Assembly (NCBI GenBank): GCA_030041435.1
Contig: JASHNW010000078.1
Coordinates: 1 to 58,715 of the forward strand
Direction of reading: 5' to 3'
Origin: Acidobacteriaceae bacterium
Lineage (GTDB): Bacteria; Acidobacteriota; Terriglobia; Terriglobales; Acidobacteriaceae
DNA: 58,715 nt
The notes below the pieces were generated by a model, which did not search any database, was not told the origin of the DNA, and was given only the letters and a program-made list of their open reading frames with translations. The position numbers were made by a program, and so were the translations under genes. Shown piece by piece: positions 7,407 to 16,247 of this stretch; the stretch's first letter is position 1; each line of letters opens with the position of its first letter.

Positions 7407-10400
7407 ATGAAAAGGATTACGTTGTGGGGGTGTATCCTCGCGGCGCTTGCCGCGTGTCAGCTTGTTTGCTCTCCTCTGTGGGCCCAGCAGATCACTGCAT
7501 CCATCACCGGTACTGTTGAAGACGCCGGCGGGGCGGTGCTCAATGGCGCCGAGGTTACCGTTACAGACGTCGACCGCGGCACCCTGTATACCACGAAGAC
7601 AGCCGACGGAGGCATATTCACATTCGCGCGCCTTCCCATTGGCAGCTACGATGTGATGGTTAAGGCGCCGGGATTTGAAACATCCGTCCAGTCGCACGTC
7701 ACTCTGGTGCTGAACCAGACGGCACGGCTCGACTTCAAATTGAAGGTAGGCGCAGTCACCAATACCGTCGAGGTCACGTCGGAAGCTCCGGCACTGCAGA
7801 CGGAAACGACCCAGGTCAGCACGCTTGTCGATTCCCGGGCGGTTACGAACATACCTCTGGCGACGCGCAACTACGTTGAACTCACTCTGTTATCGCCAGG
7901 CAGCATACATCCTGACAACTCGACATTTAACAACGGCGACAATACCGCCAGCGGCGGCCGCCCTTACATTAATGGCAATCGCGAGCAGTCCAACAATTTC
8001 ATTTTGGACGGAATGGACAACAATCAGACATCCGACAATCTGCTGGCTTTTACCCCATCTCCGGATGCCATTGCGGAGTTCAACCTGATTACAGCGAATG
8101 CTCCGGCGGAATTCGGCAATTTTCAGGGTGGGATTGTCAATGCATCGATTAAGTCCGGCACCAACCAGTACCACGGCGCTGTGTGGGAGTTTTTCCGCAA
8201 CGATGTGCTGAACGCGAACCAGTGGGAGAACAAATTCCTTGGGCCGGGTAATGAATTGCCGCGTCCGGCTTTGCGCTGGAACATGTACGGCGGAACGCTC
8301 GGCGGCCGCATCATCAGAGACAAGTTGTTCTTCTTTGCCGATTATCAGGGACAGCGTTTCGATCACCCGGCGAGCAGCAACTTCCTTACCGTTTTCACCA
8401 CTGCCGAGAGGGGCGGCGATTTCAGCGTACTCCTGCCGAAAACCCAGCTGAAAGATCCGTTGACGGGCCAGGCGTACCAGAATAATCGCATCCCCATGTC
8501 ACAGGAAAATATCGTCGCGACGAATCTCTTTGCTTCCAGTTTCTACCCCGCGGCGATCAATGACAATCAGATCAACAATGCTGTCGACGTCAATACCCAG
8601 GCCTACGATACTGATCAGGGCGACATCAAGGTCGATTACAACATCACTGCCGCAGATCATTTTGAGGGTCGTTACTCGCAGGAATACCAGGACGATCCCG
8701 GCAGTAACTCACTGCTGATTTTGGGTAATAGCTTCGCCCATGCTCCGATCCACAATGTGGTTGGGACGCTGACCCATACATTCAGCCCTACTATGCTGAA
8801 TGAACTGCGCTTCGGCACCAGTTGGGTCACGCTGTTCAACGGGACTACCTTCGATCCGAAGATCGGCGACCTGGGCACGCAGCTTGGAATCGCCAATGCC
8901 AATACCGCCGGACCGGGGTTGCTGCTGTTAGGGTTCGGGGGCGGGACAGCGCCGGAACCCAACGCCGGATCGATTCTTACGAATATCGGCAGCAGCGTCG
9001 TGGACCAGGACTTCGCCGATACCGTGATTCAGTTCGACGACGGATTCACCGTCACGCACGGGAAGCATGTATTCAAGACCGGGTTCCAGATGTGGAGATA
9101 CCGGATCAACACCTTCTACAGTGGCAACAGCGGAGAATATGGCGCAATTCTTTTTGGCGGGTCATTCTCCGGCGATCCGGGAGCGGACTTCTTCCTGGGC
9201 TATCCGGAGGCCACCGGCAAGGGCGTCAGCAGCGGCGGTTCGTGGCACCAGATGTCCTGGACCTTCGCCGGATACGGGCAGGATGACTGGCGCATTACCC
9301 AGGATCTGACCCTGAACCTTGGGTTGCGCTACCAGGCGTACACGCCGTGGGTGGAACTCAACAATCGCCAGGATAACCTTGATCTCATCAGCGGGCAGAT
9401 CGAGTATGCGGGCAAGGATGGTAACAGCCGTTCGCTCTATAACTCGGTCTACGGAGAACCGGCCTTTGAGCCTCGTATCGGATTCGCCTGGTCGCCTGAA
9501 GCCCTTCATTCGAAAACGGTGATTCGCGGCGCCTACACCATTTCCTCCTACCTGGAGGGGACAGGCACAAACCTGCGGCTGCCGCGCAATCCTCCGTTTA
9601 CCCCCACAGAAGTCACGGCTACTTACAGCGCCCCGACTTACACAACCCAGCAGGGCCCGGGCGGCAGCGTTCCCGGCGATCCCTTCGCCGGCGCGGTCAT
9701 GTATGTCTGGGACAAGACCGTTCAGCCTGCCATGGATCAGCAATGGAACCTGACGGCTGAGGACGCCATCACCCCGAGTACCACGGTACAGGCAGGCTAC
9801 GTCGGGGAACATGGAACCCATCTGATGGTTCCCACGCCCTATTCTCAAAAGCGGCTTGTCAATGGCACAGTGGAACCGGGACTTTATTTTCAGGGCAATC
9901 CCACTCTGCTTGCTGACATATCGACGGTGTCCGGCACTGCGTCCACCGGTTACATGCACTACAACGCACTCCAGGCGGTTCTGCAGCACCGCATTTCCCA
10001 CGGCCTTGAAGGTCAGCTGGCCTATACCTGGTCGCACTGCCTGACGAACAACAGCGGATACTATGGGACGTGGGGATCGGCAACCCAGGCGACGCCGGCG
10101 GCGCCGTATTATCAGAACCTCTATAACCCCGCAGCCGACTACGCCAGCTGTTACTACGACTCCAGAAACATTGTTTCCGCGTACGCCACCTACAACCTCC
10201 CCGTTGGCCGGGGTCAGCGCTTCGGCGCGAACATGAACCGCGCCGCCAATGCGGTGGTGGGTAACTGGCAGGCCTCGACGATTGTTGACCTCCATAGCGG
10301 CTTCCCTCTCGCCGTCTACAATGCCACCGATTCATCAGGCACTGGTTCGCGCGGACCTCGCCCCAACTGCGGCCCGCAGCAGGTCTTTGGACGCAAACCC

Positions 10401-10727
10401 AGCATCGATTCCAGCGGTGCATTCCAGGGGTATCTGTGGATGAGCCCCGATGGTTATTCTGAGCCGGCGGCCGGGACGTTTGGCAACTGTCCGGCGCAGG
10501 GTCCGGTGACGGGTCCCGGCTTCGCGGACACCGATATCGGGCTGATGAAGAACTTCATGATCACGGAAGCGAAGTATGTGCAATTCCGAAGCGACTTCCT
10601 CAATGCGTTCAACAACGTGCAGTTGGGGCATCCGAACACCAATTTCCCCAGCTCAGGGGCATTTGGGCTGATCAATACCTCACAACCCGCGAGGAACATC
10701 CAGTTTGCGCTGAAGTTTTATTATTAG
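7407..10727 (+). CDS. Oar-like TonB-dependent receptor with carboxypeptidase-like N-terminal domain
   Basis: A 1106-residue outer-membrane protein. A signal peptide (MKRITLWGCILAALAACQLV...LWAQ) is followed by a CarboxypepD_reg-like beta domain at about 25-115 (ITGTVEDAGGAVLNGAEVTV), then a TonB plug (NNFILDGMDNN with GGRPYINGNREQ before it) and a long C-terminal barrel ending in QFALKFYY, a typical aromatic outer-membrane terminus. It should import a large substrate in a TonB-driven way; the ligand is unknown. ATG 7407 has GGAGG 5 nt upstream, which decides against the upstream in-frame TTG-like start at 7332. It is the first gene of a three-gene operon with a TPR protein and a CRTAC1 protein, behind an operator-like palindrome. 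Confidence 0.9.
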   Translation: MKRITLWGCILAALAACQLVCSPLWAQQITASITGTVEDAGGAVLNGAEVTVTDVDRGTLYTTKTADGGIFTFARLPIGSYDVMVKAPGFETSVQSHVTLVLNQTARLDFKLKVGAVTNTVEVTSEAPALQTETTQVSTLVDSRAVTNIPLATRNYVELTLLSPGSIHPDNSTFNNGDNTASGGRPYINGNREQSNNFILDGMDNNQTSDNLLAFTPSPDAIAEFNLITANAPAEFGNFQGGIVNASIKSGTNQYHGAVWEFFRNDVLNANQWENKFLGPGNELPRPALRWNMYGGTLGGRIIRDKLFFFADYQGQRFDHPASSNFLTVFTTAERGGDFSVLLPKTQLKDPLTGQAYQNNRIPMSQENIVATNLFASSFYPAAINDNQINNAVDVNTQAYDTDQGDIKVDYNITAADHFEGRYSQEYQDDPGSNSLLILGNSFAHAPIHNVVGTLTHTFSPTMLNELRFGTSWVTLFNGTTFDPKIGDLGTQLGIANANTAGPGLLLLGFGGGTAPEPNAGSILTNIGSSVVDQDFADTVIQFDDGFTVTHGKHVFKTGFQMWRYRINTFYSGNSGEYGAILFGGSFSGDPGADFFLGYPEATGKGVSSGGSWHQMSWTFAGYGQDDWRITQDLTLNLGLRYQAYTPWVELNNRQDNLDLISGQIEYAGKDGNSRSLYNSVYGEPAFEPRIGFAWSPEALHSKTVIRGAYTISSYLEGTGTNLRLPRNPPFTPTEVTATYSAPTYTTQQGPGGSVPGDPFAGAVMYVWDKTVQPAMDQQWNLTAEDAITPSTTVQAGYVGEHGTHLMVPTPYSQKRLVNGTVEPGLYFQGNPTLLADISTVSGTASTGYMHYNALQAVLQHRISHGLEGQLAYTWSHCLTNNSGYYGTWGSATQATPAAPYYQNLYNPAADYASCYYDSRNIVSAYATYNLPVGRGQRFGANMNRAANAVVGNWQASTIVDLHSGFPLAVYNATDSSGTGSRGPRPNCGPQQVFGRKPSIDSSGAFQGYLWMSPDGYSEPAAGTFGNCPAQGPVTGPGFADTDIGLMKNFMITEAKYVQFRSDFLNAFNNVQLGHPNTNFPSSGAFGLINTSQPARNIQFALKFYY

Positions 10728-10740
10728 ACGCAGTGCATTC

Positions 10741-10768
10741 GGGGCAGGTGCTCGTCCGCGCCTGCCCC
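10741..10768 (+). other. Intercistronic hairpin inside the receptor operon
   Basis: GGGGCAGG (10741-10748) pairs with CCTGCCCC (10761-10768) across a 12-nt loop, between the receptor stop and the TPR gene start. No U-run follows, so a full terminator is unlikely. It may stabilise the upstream mRNA or reduce expression of the two downstream genes. Confidence 0.5.
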
Positions 10769-10779
10769 CGCATCCTCTC

Positions 10780-11730
10780 ATGACTCCACATCGCGGGCTC
10801 ATCGGTCTGGTTCTCTTCCTGTCTGCGGGCAGCATCCTGTCTCCGGCGCAGAATTCGGGGAAAACCGATTCGCAGCTCGCAAAAGTGGCCCAGGACGCTG
10901 CATCGCAGGCGGAATCAGGCCATTGTTCTCAGGCTCTGCCGATTCTGGCGAAAGCGTCGGGACACCTGACCAACGGAGAGCTGAAAAAGCGCGTCGAACT
11001 GGACGGCGTGCGCTGCGCCACGCTCCTGCAGTCCTGGTCCCAGTTAACTGATTTCGTTCGCGCGCTGCAGCGCGACTTCCCCCGCGACCCGGAGGCTCTT
11101 TACACCGCAGTGCACGTCTATTCCGATTTGTCGACGCACGCGGCAGAAGAGTTGGCGCGTGCAGCTCCCACTTCCATCCCCGCACTGGAACTGGATGCGG
11201 AGGCGAACGAAGTTCAGGGAAGGTGGGATGCAGCAGAGAAAGATTATCGGACGATATTGAAAACAAATCCGCGCTATCCGGGAATCCATTTCCGGCTCGC
11301 CCGGCTGCTGCTTTCCCGGCCGAACCCGGGTTCGGATTTCCAGCAGCAGGCCAGGAATGAGTTGCAGGAGGAACTCGACATCGATCCCTCGAATGCCGGG
11401 GCGGAATATGTCTCGGGCGAACTGGCTAGTCAGATGCAGGATTTGCCGGCCGCCGTCGAGCACTTTGCGAAGGCCAAAACGCTCGACCCGAATTTCGGCG
11501 ATGCGTACCTGGGCCTGGGGATGGCCCTGCTCAGCGAGAAGAAATATGAGGACGCCATTGCTCCTCTCGAAATGGCGGTCAGGCTCGAACCCGGAAATCC
11601 AGCCGGACACTATAACCTCGCCACAGCGTATGCGCGCACCGGGCGCAAAGAAGCCGCGGAACGCGAATTTGCCCTGCAGCAGCAGACAACGCAGCATGAT
11701 GACGGTCAGGGAGGAACGAGTCCGCAGTGA
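10780..11730 (+). CDS. Exported tetratricopeptide repeat protein
   Basis: A 316-residue protein with a signal peptide (GLIGLVLFLSAGSILSPAQ) and several TPR motifs in the second half, clearest at DAYLGLGMALLSEKKYEDAI and AGHYNLATAYARTGRKEAAE. TPRs mediate protein contacts. Its position between an outer-membrane receptor and a CRTAC1 protein suggests a periplasmic partner in the same uptake or polymer-handling system. The last codons overlap the next gene by four bases (GTGA), indicating translational coupling. No Shine-Dalgarno sequence is visible before ATG 10780, but a stable hairpin lies just upstream. Confidence 0.8.
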   Translation: MTPHRGLIGLVLFLSAGSILSPAQNSGKTDSQLAKVAQDAASQAESGHCSQALPILAKASGHLTNGELKKRVELDGVRCATLLQSWSQLTDFVRALQRDFPRDPEALYTAVHVYSDLSTHAAEELARAAPTSIPALELDAEANEVQGRWDAAEKDYRTILKTNPRYPGIHFRLARLLLSRPNPGSDFQQQARNELQEELDIDPSNAGAEYVSGELASQMQDLPAAVEHFAKAKTLDPNFGDAYLGLGMALLSEKKYEDAIAPLEMAVRLEPGNPAGHYNLATAYARTGRKEAAEREFALQQQTTQHDDGQGGTSPQ

Positions 11731-13445
11731 CCCGTTTCGTTCCAGGCTGCCCAGGTGTGTCGCGCCGCGCCTTCCTTCGGACTCTTGCCGGCGCCGCTGG
11801 GTTCGCGGCGCTCGAGAAAATCTGGGCAGCAACGCCTCAGAGTTCGCTCTATCCGTTCGAGGAAGTGCCTGCTGAAATCAGCCGTATCGCCTGGGTGCAC
11901 ACCGCGGGAAAATCCCCCGCGAAATACCTGCCGGAAACCACCGGAGCCGGATGCGCTTTTCTGGACTATGACAATGACGGGTGGATGGATATCTACCTCG
12001 TCAACAGCGGCAAGTGCGACTTTTACGATCCCAACCCTCCCCTGCGCAACGCGCTCTATCGCAATAACCGGGACGGTACCTTTACCGACGTCACAGAGAA
12101 GGCCAGTGTAGGCGCCGGAGGCTACGGGCAGGGCGTCGCGGTCGGAGACTACGACGGAGACGGCTTTCCCGACATCTACGTTACGCAGTACGGACGAAGC
12201 ATTCTTTACCACAATAACGGGGACGGCACGTTCACCGATGTAACGGAGAAGGCCGGTGTCGCCGCCCCAGGCTGGTCTTCTAGCGCTGTCTGGTTTGACT
12301 ACGATAACGACGGACGGCTCGACCTGTTCGTCTGCCAGTTCGTCGAATTCAGCAAATCCAAAAACCTTCCCTGCGTCACCTACAACAACCGGCCGGGGTA
12401 CTGCGTCCCCCGCTTCTACGAGCCAACTGCCAGCTGGCTGTTCCACAACAATGGCGACGGCACGTTTGCTGACGTGAGCCGCTCATCCGGCATCGCAGCG
12501 CACCTGGGAAAGGCCTGGGGAGTGGTTGCCGCGGACCTGAACAACGACGGCAGAATGGATCTCTTCGTTGCCAACGACACGTCGCCCAACTTTCTTTTCA
12601 TGAACCGCGGCAACGGAAAGTTTGAAGAGGTTGGGGCGCTTGCCGGGGTAGCGTTCAGCCAGACCGGCCGGGCCCGTTCCGGGATGGGCGTGGACGCGGC
12701 CGACTTCAACCAGGATGGCTGGCTGGACCTCTTCGTGGCCAACATCGATCACGAGATGTCGTCTTTGTACATCAACAATCATGACGAGACCTTTGACGAT
12801 GATGCGGCCTCCACCGGGATTGCTGTCGCCACGCGATTGATGAGCGGGTGGGGCGTCAAATTCTTCGACTACGACAATGACGGAAATCTCGATCTCATTC
12901 TGGCCGACGGCAATCCGGACGATCAGATAGAAACCATCGAGAAGGACGTGACCTACCGTGAACCGATGCTGCTGTTCCACGGCGATGGAAAGCTGCTGCG
13001 TAATGTGAGCGCGGAGAGCGGTCCCCTCTTCTCAAAACATATCTCTGCGCGAGGACTGGCCATCGGCGATTTCGATAACGACGGCGCGGTCGACGTTCTG
13101 GTATCGATCAATGACGCTGCGCCGCTGCTGCTGCGCAATACAGCAGCCAGGGGCAACCATTGGCTCGGCGTCAGACTCGTTGGAAAGCAATCCAATCGCG
13201 ACGCGATCGGAGCACGGCTGACCTGGCGGTCCGGGGATCTGCAGCGCAGCAGGACGAAGGTCGGGGGCGGAAGTTATCTCTCCTCGCACGATCCGCGCCT
13301 TGTGCTTGGAATTGGCGAACGGAGCAGGATCGACTGGCTCGAAGTCAAATGGCCCCAGCCAGGCGGAGGAACGGAAAGGTTCGCCGCACCGCCAATTGAT
13401 CGATACATCGCCATTGTCGAGGGAGAAGGAGTTCGGACAATGTAG
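11727..13445 (+). CDS. Tat-exported CRTAC1-like FG-GAP / ASPIC-UnbV protein
   Basis: 572 residues. The N-terminus carries a twin-arginine signal, SRRAFLRTLAGAAGFAAL, so the protein should be exported folded. The body is a beta-propeller of FG-GAP/VCBS repeats, each with a Ca-binding-like DxDxDG loop (DYDNDGWMDIYLVN, DYDGDGFPDIYVTQYG, DYDNDGRLDLFVCQ, DFDNDGAVDVLVS). The C-terminal 100 residues match the ASPIC/UnbV module (GVRLVGKQSNRDAIGARL, then GGGSYLSSHDPRLVLGIG). The start is GTG 11727, sharing four bases with the TPR gene stop. Such proteins are common beside TonB receptors in Acidobacteriota and are presumed to bind extracellular ligands; no enzyme activity can be assigned. Confidence 0.85.
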   Translation: MTRFVPGCPGVSRRAFLRTLAGAAGFAALEKIWAATPQSSLYPFEEVPAEISRIAWVHTAGKSPAKYLPETTGAGCAFLDYDNDGWMDIYLVNSGKCDFYDPNPPLRNALYRNNRDGTFTDVTEKASVGAGGYGQGVAVGDYDGDGFPDIYVTQYGRSILYHNNGDGTFTDVTEKAGVAAPGWSSSAVWFDYDNDGRLDLFVCQFVEFSKSKNLPCVTYNNRPGYCVPRFYEPTASWLFHNNGDGTFADVSRSSGIAAHLGKAWGVVAADLNNDGRMDLFVANDTSPNFLFMNRGNGKFEEVGALAGVAFSQTGRARSGMGVDAADFNQDGWLDLFVANIDHEMSSLYINNHDETFDDDAASTGIAVATRLMSGWGVKFFDYDNDGNLDLILADGNPDDQIETIEKDVTYREPMLLFHGDGKLLRNVSAESGPLFSKHISARGLAIGDFDNDGAVDVLVSINDAAPLLLRNTAARGNHWLGVRLVGKQSNRDAIGARLTWRSGDLQRSRTKVGGGSYLSSHDPRLVLGIGERSRIDWLEVKWPQPGGGTERFAAPPIDRYIAIVEGEGVRTM

Positions 13446-13601
13446 ATGCATTTCACCGTCATGCCCTCGACAAGCATCAGGACGCACCCATCAGGTACAT
13501 TCCCGCCGGCTATAAGCAGTGGCTGTTGAAGCAGACAGACATCCACCCACCTCGCGAAGGCATTGTGCGGGGAAACACTACGAGCACAAGGAGCAACGCC
13601 C

Positions 13602-13727
13602 TTAGGACGACTTCTTCGCAGGCTTCGGGTTCGGCTCCGCAACCGGCTCTTTCACCACCTTCGATGAAAACTTCCCGGTCTGTGGCGGCTTCGGCTTTCC
13701 GAGGACTCTTAGCTTCCTGGTCGCCAT
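13602..13727 (-). CDS. Small basic Pro/Lys-rich protein (41 aa)
   Basis: A 41-residue ORF that fits between the CRTAC1 and M28 genes. It starts MATRKLRVLGKPKPPQTG, continues KFSSKVVKEPV and ends in a Pro/Lys-rich tail (NPKPAKKSS). An AGGAAGG sequence lies about 5 nt before its ATG at 13725-13727, a strong argument for real translation in this otherwise gene-free gap. It is very basic and likely disordered, without a signal peptide. Function is unknown. A longer ORF in another frame over the same DNA has no such start site and is taken as a shadow. Confidence 0.45.
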   Translation of the reverse strand: MATRKLRVLGKPKPPQTGKFSSKVVKEPVAEPNPKPAKKSS

Positions 13728-13810
13728 CGATTCCTTCCTGTCCTGGAGCCATCATACGCCCGGATTTCCAGGGTAGTTTCCAACTTATCGGAGCGGATGA
13801 CCTGCAGCTT

Positions 13811-16117
13811 CTATCGTGATGCGGCTTCCGCGTTCCCGCTCAGAAGCCCGGCAACCGTATCGATCAGCGTGGCTTCATCTTCCAGAGCTTTGGCGACCAC
13901 CGGTACCTCATCTTCGGCCAGTTTCCAGTTCTCCTCTTCCATCGCTTCGCGAACAGCGGGCAGGGTCTTCACGCCGTAGCCCGTGTACGCGCCAGGCGCA
14001 TAGATCTCGTGCTTGAACCAGGGACGTCCAGGCAGGCCTGCGTCGTTGGTGAGCCTGCGTTCGCTCTGGATGAGCAGGCCGTTAATCTGGGCCAGAGTCT
14101 GCGGACTGATCCTGAAGTCTCCATTGACCCGCGCCGCAGCAAGTGCCGTGCTGAATCGGTCCGCGCTCGCCGTCAACGTGGCGTCGGCATTCTCCAGCGG
14201 AGCAAAGTTCAGATAAGGAGGGATGGCCTTGCGCGCCGGCGGCACCGAGGTCTTCTTCGGATCGGCAATTGCGGTGAAGACGCCCTCATCGAGTTCACGG
14301 TTGGTCTCCTCTGTCTCCGCCTGCTCATCTTTGAGCAGCTTTTCGAGTTGGCCAACATAGATATGGATGGTGTCGGCAAAGTTGTGGAAGTCGAAGGGCA
14401 GCATTTCCGCATCGGCCATGCGCATCAGCGCAGTGCCCGAGGTCTGCGCCAGGGCGCGGCCGTAGACAAAATCGGGATCGCCGAAATGCGTGTACCAGTA
14501 AAAATCGTCGTAGACAGAGTGGTAGACACCACCGCCCGACTCGCCATAGAAGCCAAGGTTGATGGAGGCGATTCCGCAGAAGTCGAGGAACGGCGTGTAG
14601 TCGGAACCGGAGCCGAGGGCCTGGATGCGCAGATCGGATCGGTTGCGTATCTCCTGCCGTGCGCCATCGCTGTCGGCCCGGGAGATGGCAAACAATTGGT
14701 CGCGCTTCCAAACGGTGAGGCCGGTTTCCGGATCCTTCACGTCGCGCGCCACGCCGTTGATAAAGTGCTCCAGAGAGTGCGATCCCCCGATGCCGAGGAA
14801 GCCGCGCCCGTTGCTGTCTGAGTTGATGTACATCACGGCATTCCTGCGCAATTCGTCCTGGTGGGTCTCGACCCATTCCGTAGAGCCGAGCAGTCCGGGC
14901 TCTTCACCGTCCCATGCGCAGAAGATGATGGTGCGCTTCGGCTTCCAGCCCTGTTTGAGCAGCACGCTCATCGAGCGCGCTTCCTCCAGCAGCGCCACCT
15001 GCCCGGAGAGCGGGTCTTCGGCGCCATTCACCCACGCGTCGTGGTGGTTGCCGCGGATGATCCACTGGTCGGGGAATTCGGAGCCGGGAATGCGGGCGAT
15101 GACGTCGTATATCGGCTTGATGTCCCAGTTGAACGCGACTTTCAGGTGCACCTTCGCGGGGCCGGGACCGACATGATAGGTGATGGGAAGTCCGCCGCGC
15201 CAGTCCCGCGGAACGGTCTGGCCGCCGATAGCCGCCAGCAGCGGCTGTGCATCGGCATAGGAGATGGGCAGCACGGGAATTTTGGTGATCAGGGGGTTGC
15301 CTTTGATCGGCAGCCGCTTTGCGTCTTTGGTTGCTCCGTAACCGGGAGTAAGCGGGTCGCCCTCGTACAACGTGTCCGTTACTGCGCCGCGTTGCACACC
15401 GTCTTCAGGGCGATACGGGCCTGCGGGAAAGGTATCGCCGGCCGAGTAGCCGTCGTCCCTGGGGTCGGAGTAAATGATGCAGCCCACCGCGCCATGCTCT
15501 GCTGCCACTTTGGGCTTGATGCCGCGCCAGGCCCCGCCGTAGCGCACAATCACGATCGCCCCTTTCACAGATACGCCCATACGGTCGAGCTGCTCATAGT
15601 CGGCGCGCACCCCCTGATTCACGTAGACCAGCGGCGCCGTCACATCGCCATCGATGCTGTAGGCGTTGTACGTCGGGAGCTGTTCGGCCTGCTGGTTCGA
15701 AGTGGGATCGACGGCAACCGGCGGCTCTTCCAGCTTTGCCGTAAAGGTCGTCGGCGCAACAAGCTCCAAAACCCGTTCTTTGGGCGTAGGAAAGAGCACC
15801 CAAAATGTCTCGATCGCTGCATCCAGCCCCCACTGCCTGAAGTGCGCCAGAATCCACTCCGCATTTTCCTTGTCGTAAGGGGACCCGACGTGGTGCGGCC
15901 GCGCGCTCAGGTGGCGCATGTCTTCACGAAGATTGTCCGTCGACGGCAGTGCGCGGAACTTTGTTTCCCAATCGCGCTCGCTCTCCGAGGCGTTGAGAGA
16001 ATAGCCAGGCAGCGGCGCCGTTTCTGTCTTTGCGGCAGGCTCTTGCGCCGGAATTGGCGAAGTTGACGCCAACAGGAGTGGCAGCAGGATGAGCGTGGTT
16101 CCCTTCACGACAAGCAT
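13811..16117 (-). CDS. Secreted M28 metallopeptidase, glutamate carboxypeptidase II-like
   Basis: A 768-residue exported dizinc peptidase of the GCPII/PSMA-like group, close to the usual 700-750 residues. Signal peptide MLVVKGTTLILLPLLLA. A protease-associated domain (about 150-300; VSVKGAIVIVRYGGAWRG) is followed by the catalytic domain. Zn-ligand motifs are GNHHDAWVNGAEDP near 352, the catalytic DGEEPGLLGS near 402, INSDSN near 434 and YHSVYDDFYW near 531. A helical dimerisation domain ends the protein. It should release C-terminal, often acidic, residues from peptides in the periplasm or outside. ATG 16117 is chosen since GGAGG lies 7 nt before it, against 1 nt before the ATG at 16123. Confidence 0.88.
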   Translation of the reverse strand: MLVVKGTTLILLPLLLASTSPIPAQEPAAKTETAPLPGYSLNASESERDWETKFRALPSTDNLREDMRHLSARPHHVGSPYDKENAEWILAHFRQWGLDAAIETFWVLFPTPKERVLELVAPTTFTAKLEEPPVAVDPTSNQQAEQLPTYNAYSIDGDVTAPLVYVNQGVRADYEQLDRMGVSVKGAIVIVRYGGAWRGIKPKVAAEHGAVGCIIYSDPRDDGYSAGDTFPAGPYRPEDGVQRGAVTDTLYEGDPLTPGYGATKDAKRLPIKGNPLITKIPVLPISYADAQPLLAAIGGQTVPRDWRGGLPITYHVGPGPAKVHLKVAFNWDIKPIYDVIARIPGSEFPDQWIIRGNHHDAWVNGAEDPLSGQVALLEEARSMSVLLKQGWKPKRTIIFCAWDGEEPGLLGSTEWVETHQDELRRNAVMYINSDSNGRGFLGIGGSHSLEHFINGVARDVKDPETGLTVWKRDQLFAISRADSDGARQEIRNRSDLRIQALGSGSDYTPFLDFCGIASINLGFYGESGGGVYHSVYDDFYWYTHFGDPDFVYGRALAQTSGTALMRMADAEMLPFDFHNFADTIHIYVGQLEKLLKDEQAETEETNRELDEGVFTAIADPKKTSVPPARKAIPPYLNFAPLENADATLTASADRFSTALAAARVNGDFRISPQTLAQINGLLIQSERRLTNDAGLPGRPWFKHEIYAPGAYTGYGVKTLPAVREAMEEENWKLAEDEVPVVAKALEDEATLIDTVAGLLSGNAEAASR

Positions 16118-16247
16118 GTGCATTCCTCCAGGCGGGGTACTCAGCCGTTAGTCTAATGGCTACCCTCAGAAAAGGAGTTGATCTCCCCATCCTGAAGGCG
16201 CGCTGAAGAACTCGACGATGAAAAAGGAAGGTGCGGCTACAGCCTGA

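Noticed and set aside
12000-13100. Tandem DNA repeat in the CRTAC1 gene
   Set aside because: The recurring GACTACGACAATGACGG-like pattern reflects FG-GAP protein repeats (DYDNDG), not a DNA repeat with constant period.
14861-16066. 401-codon open frame antisense to the M28 peptidase
   Set aside because: Shadow frame; the peptidase on the other strand has all metal-binding motifs.
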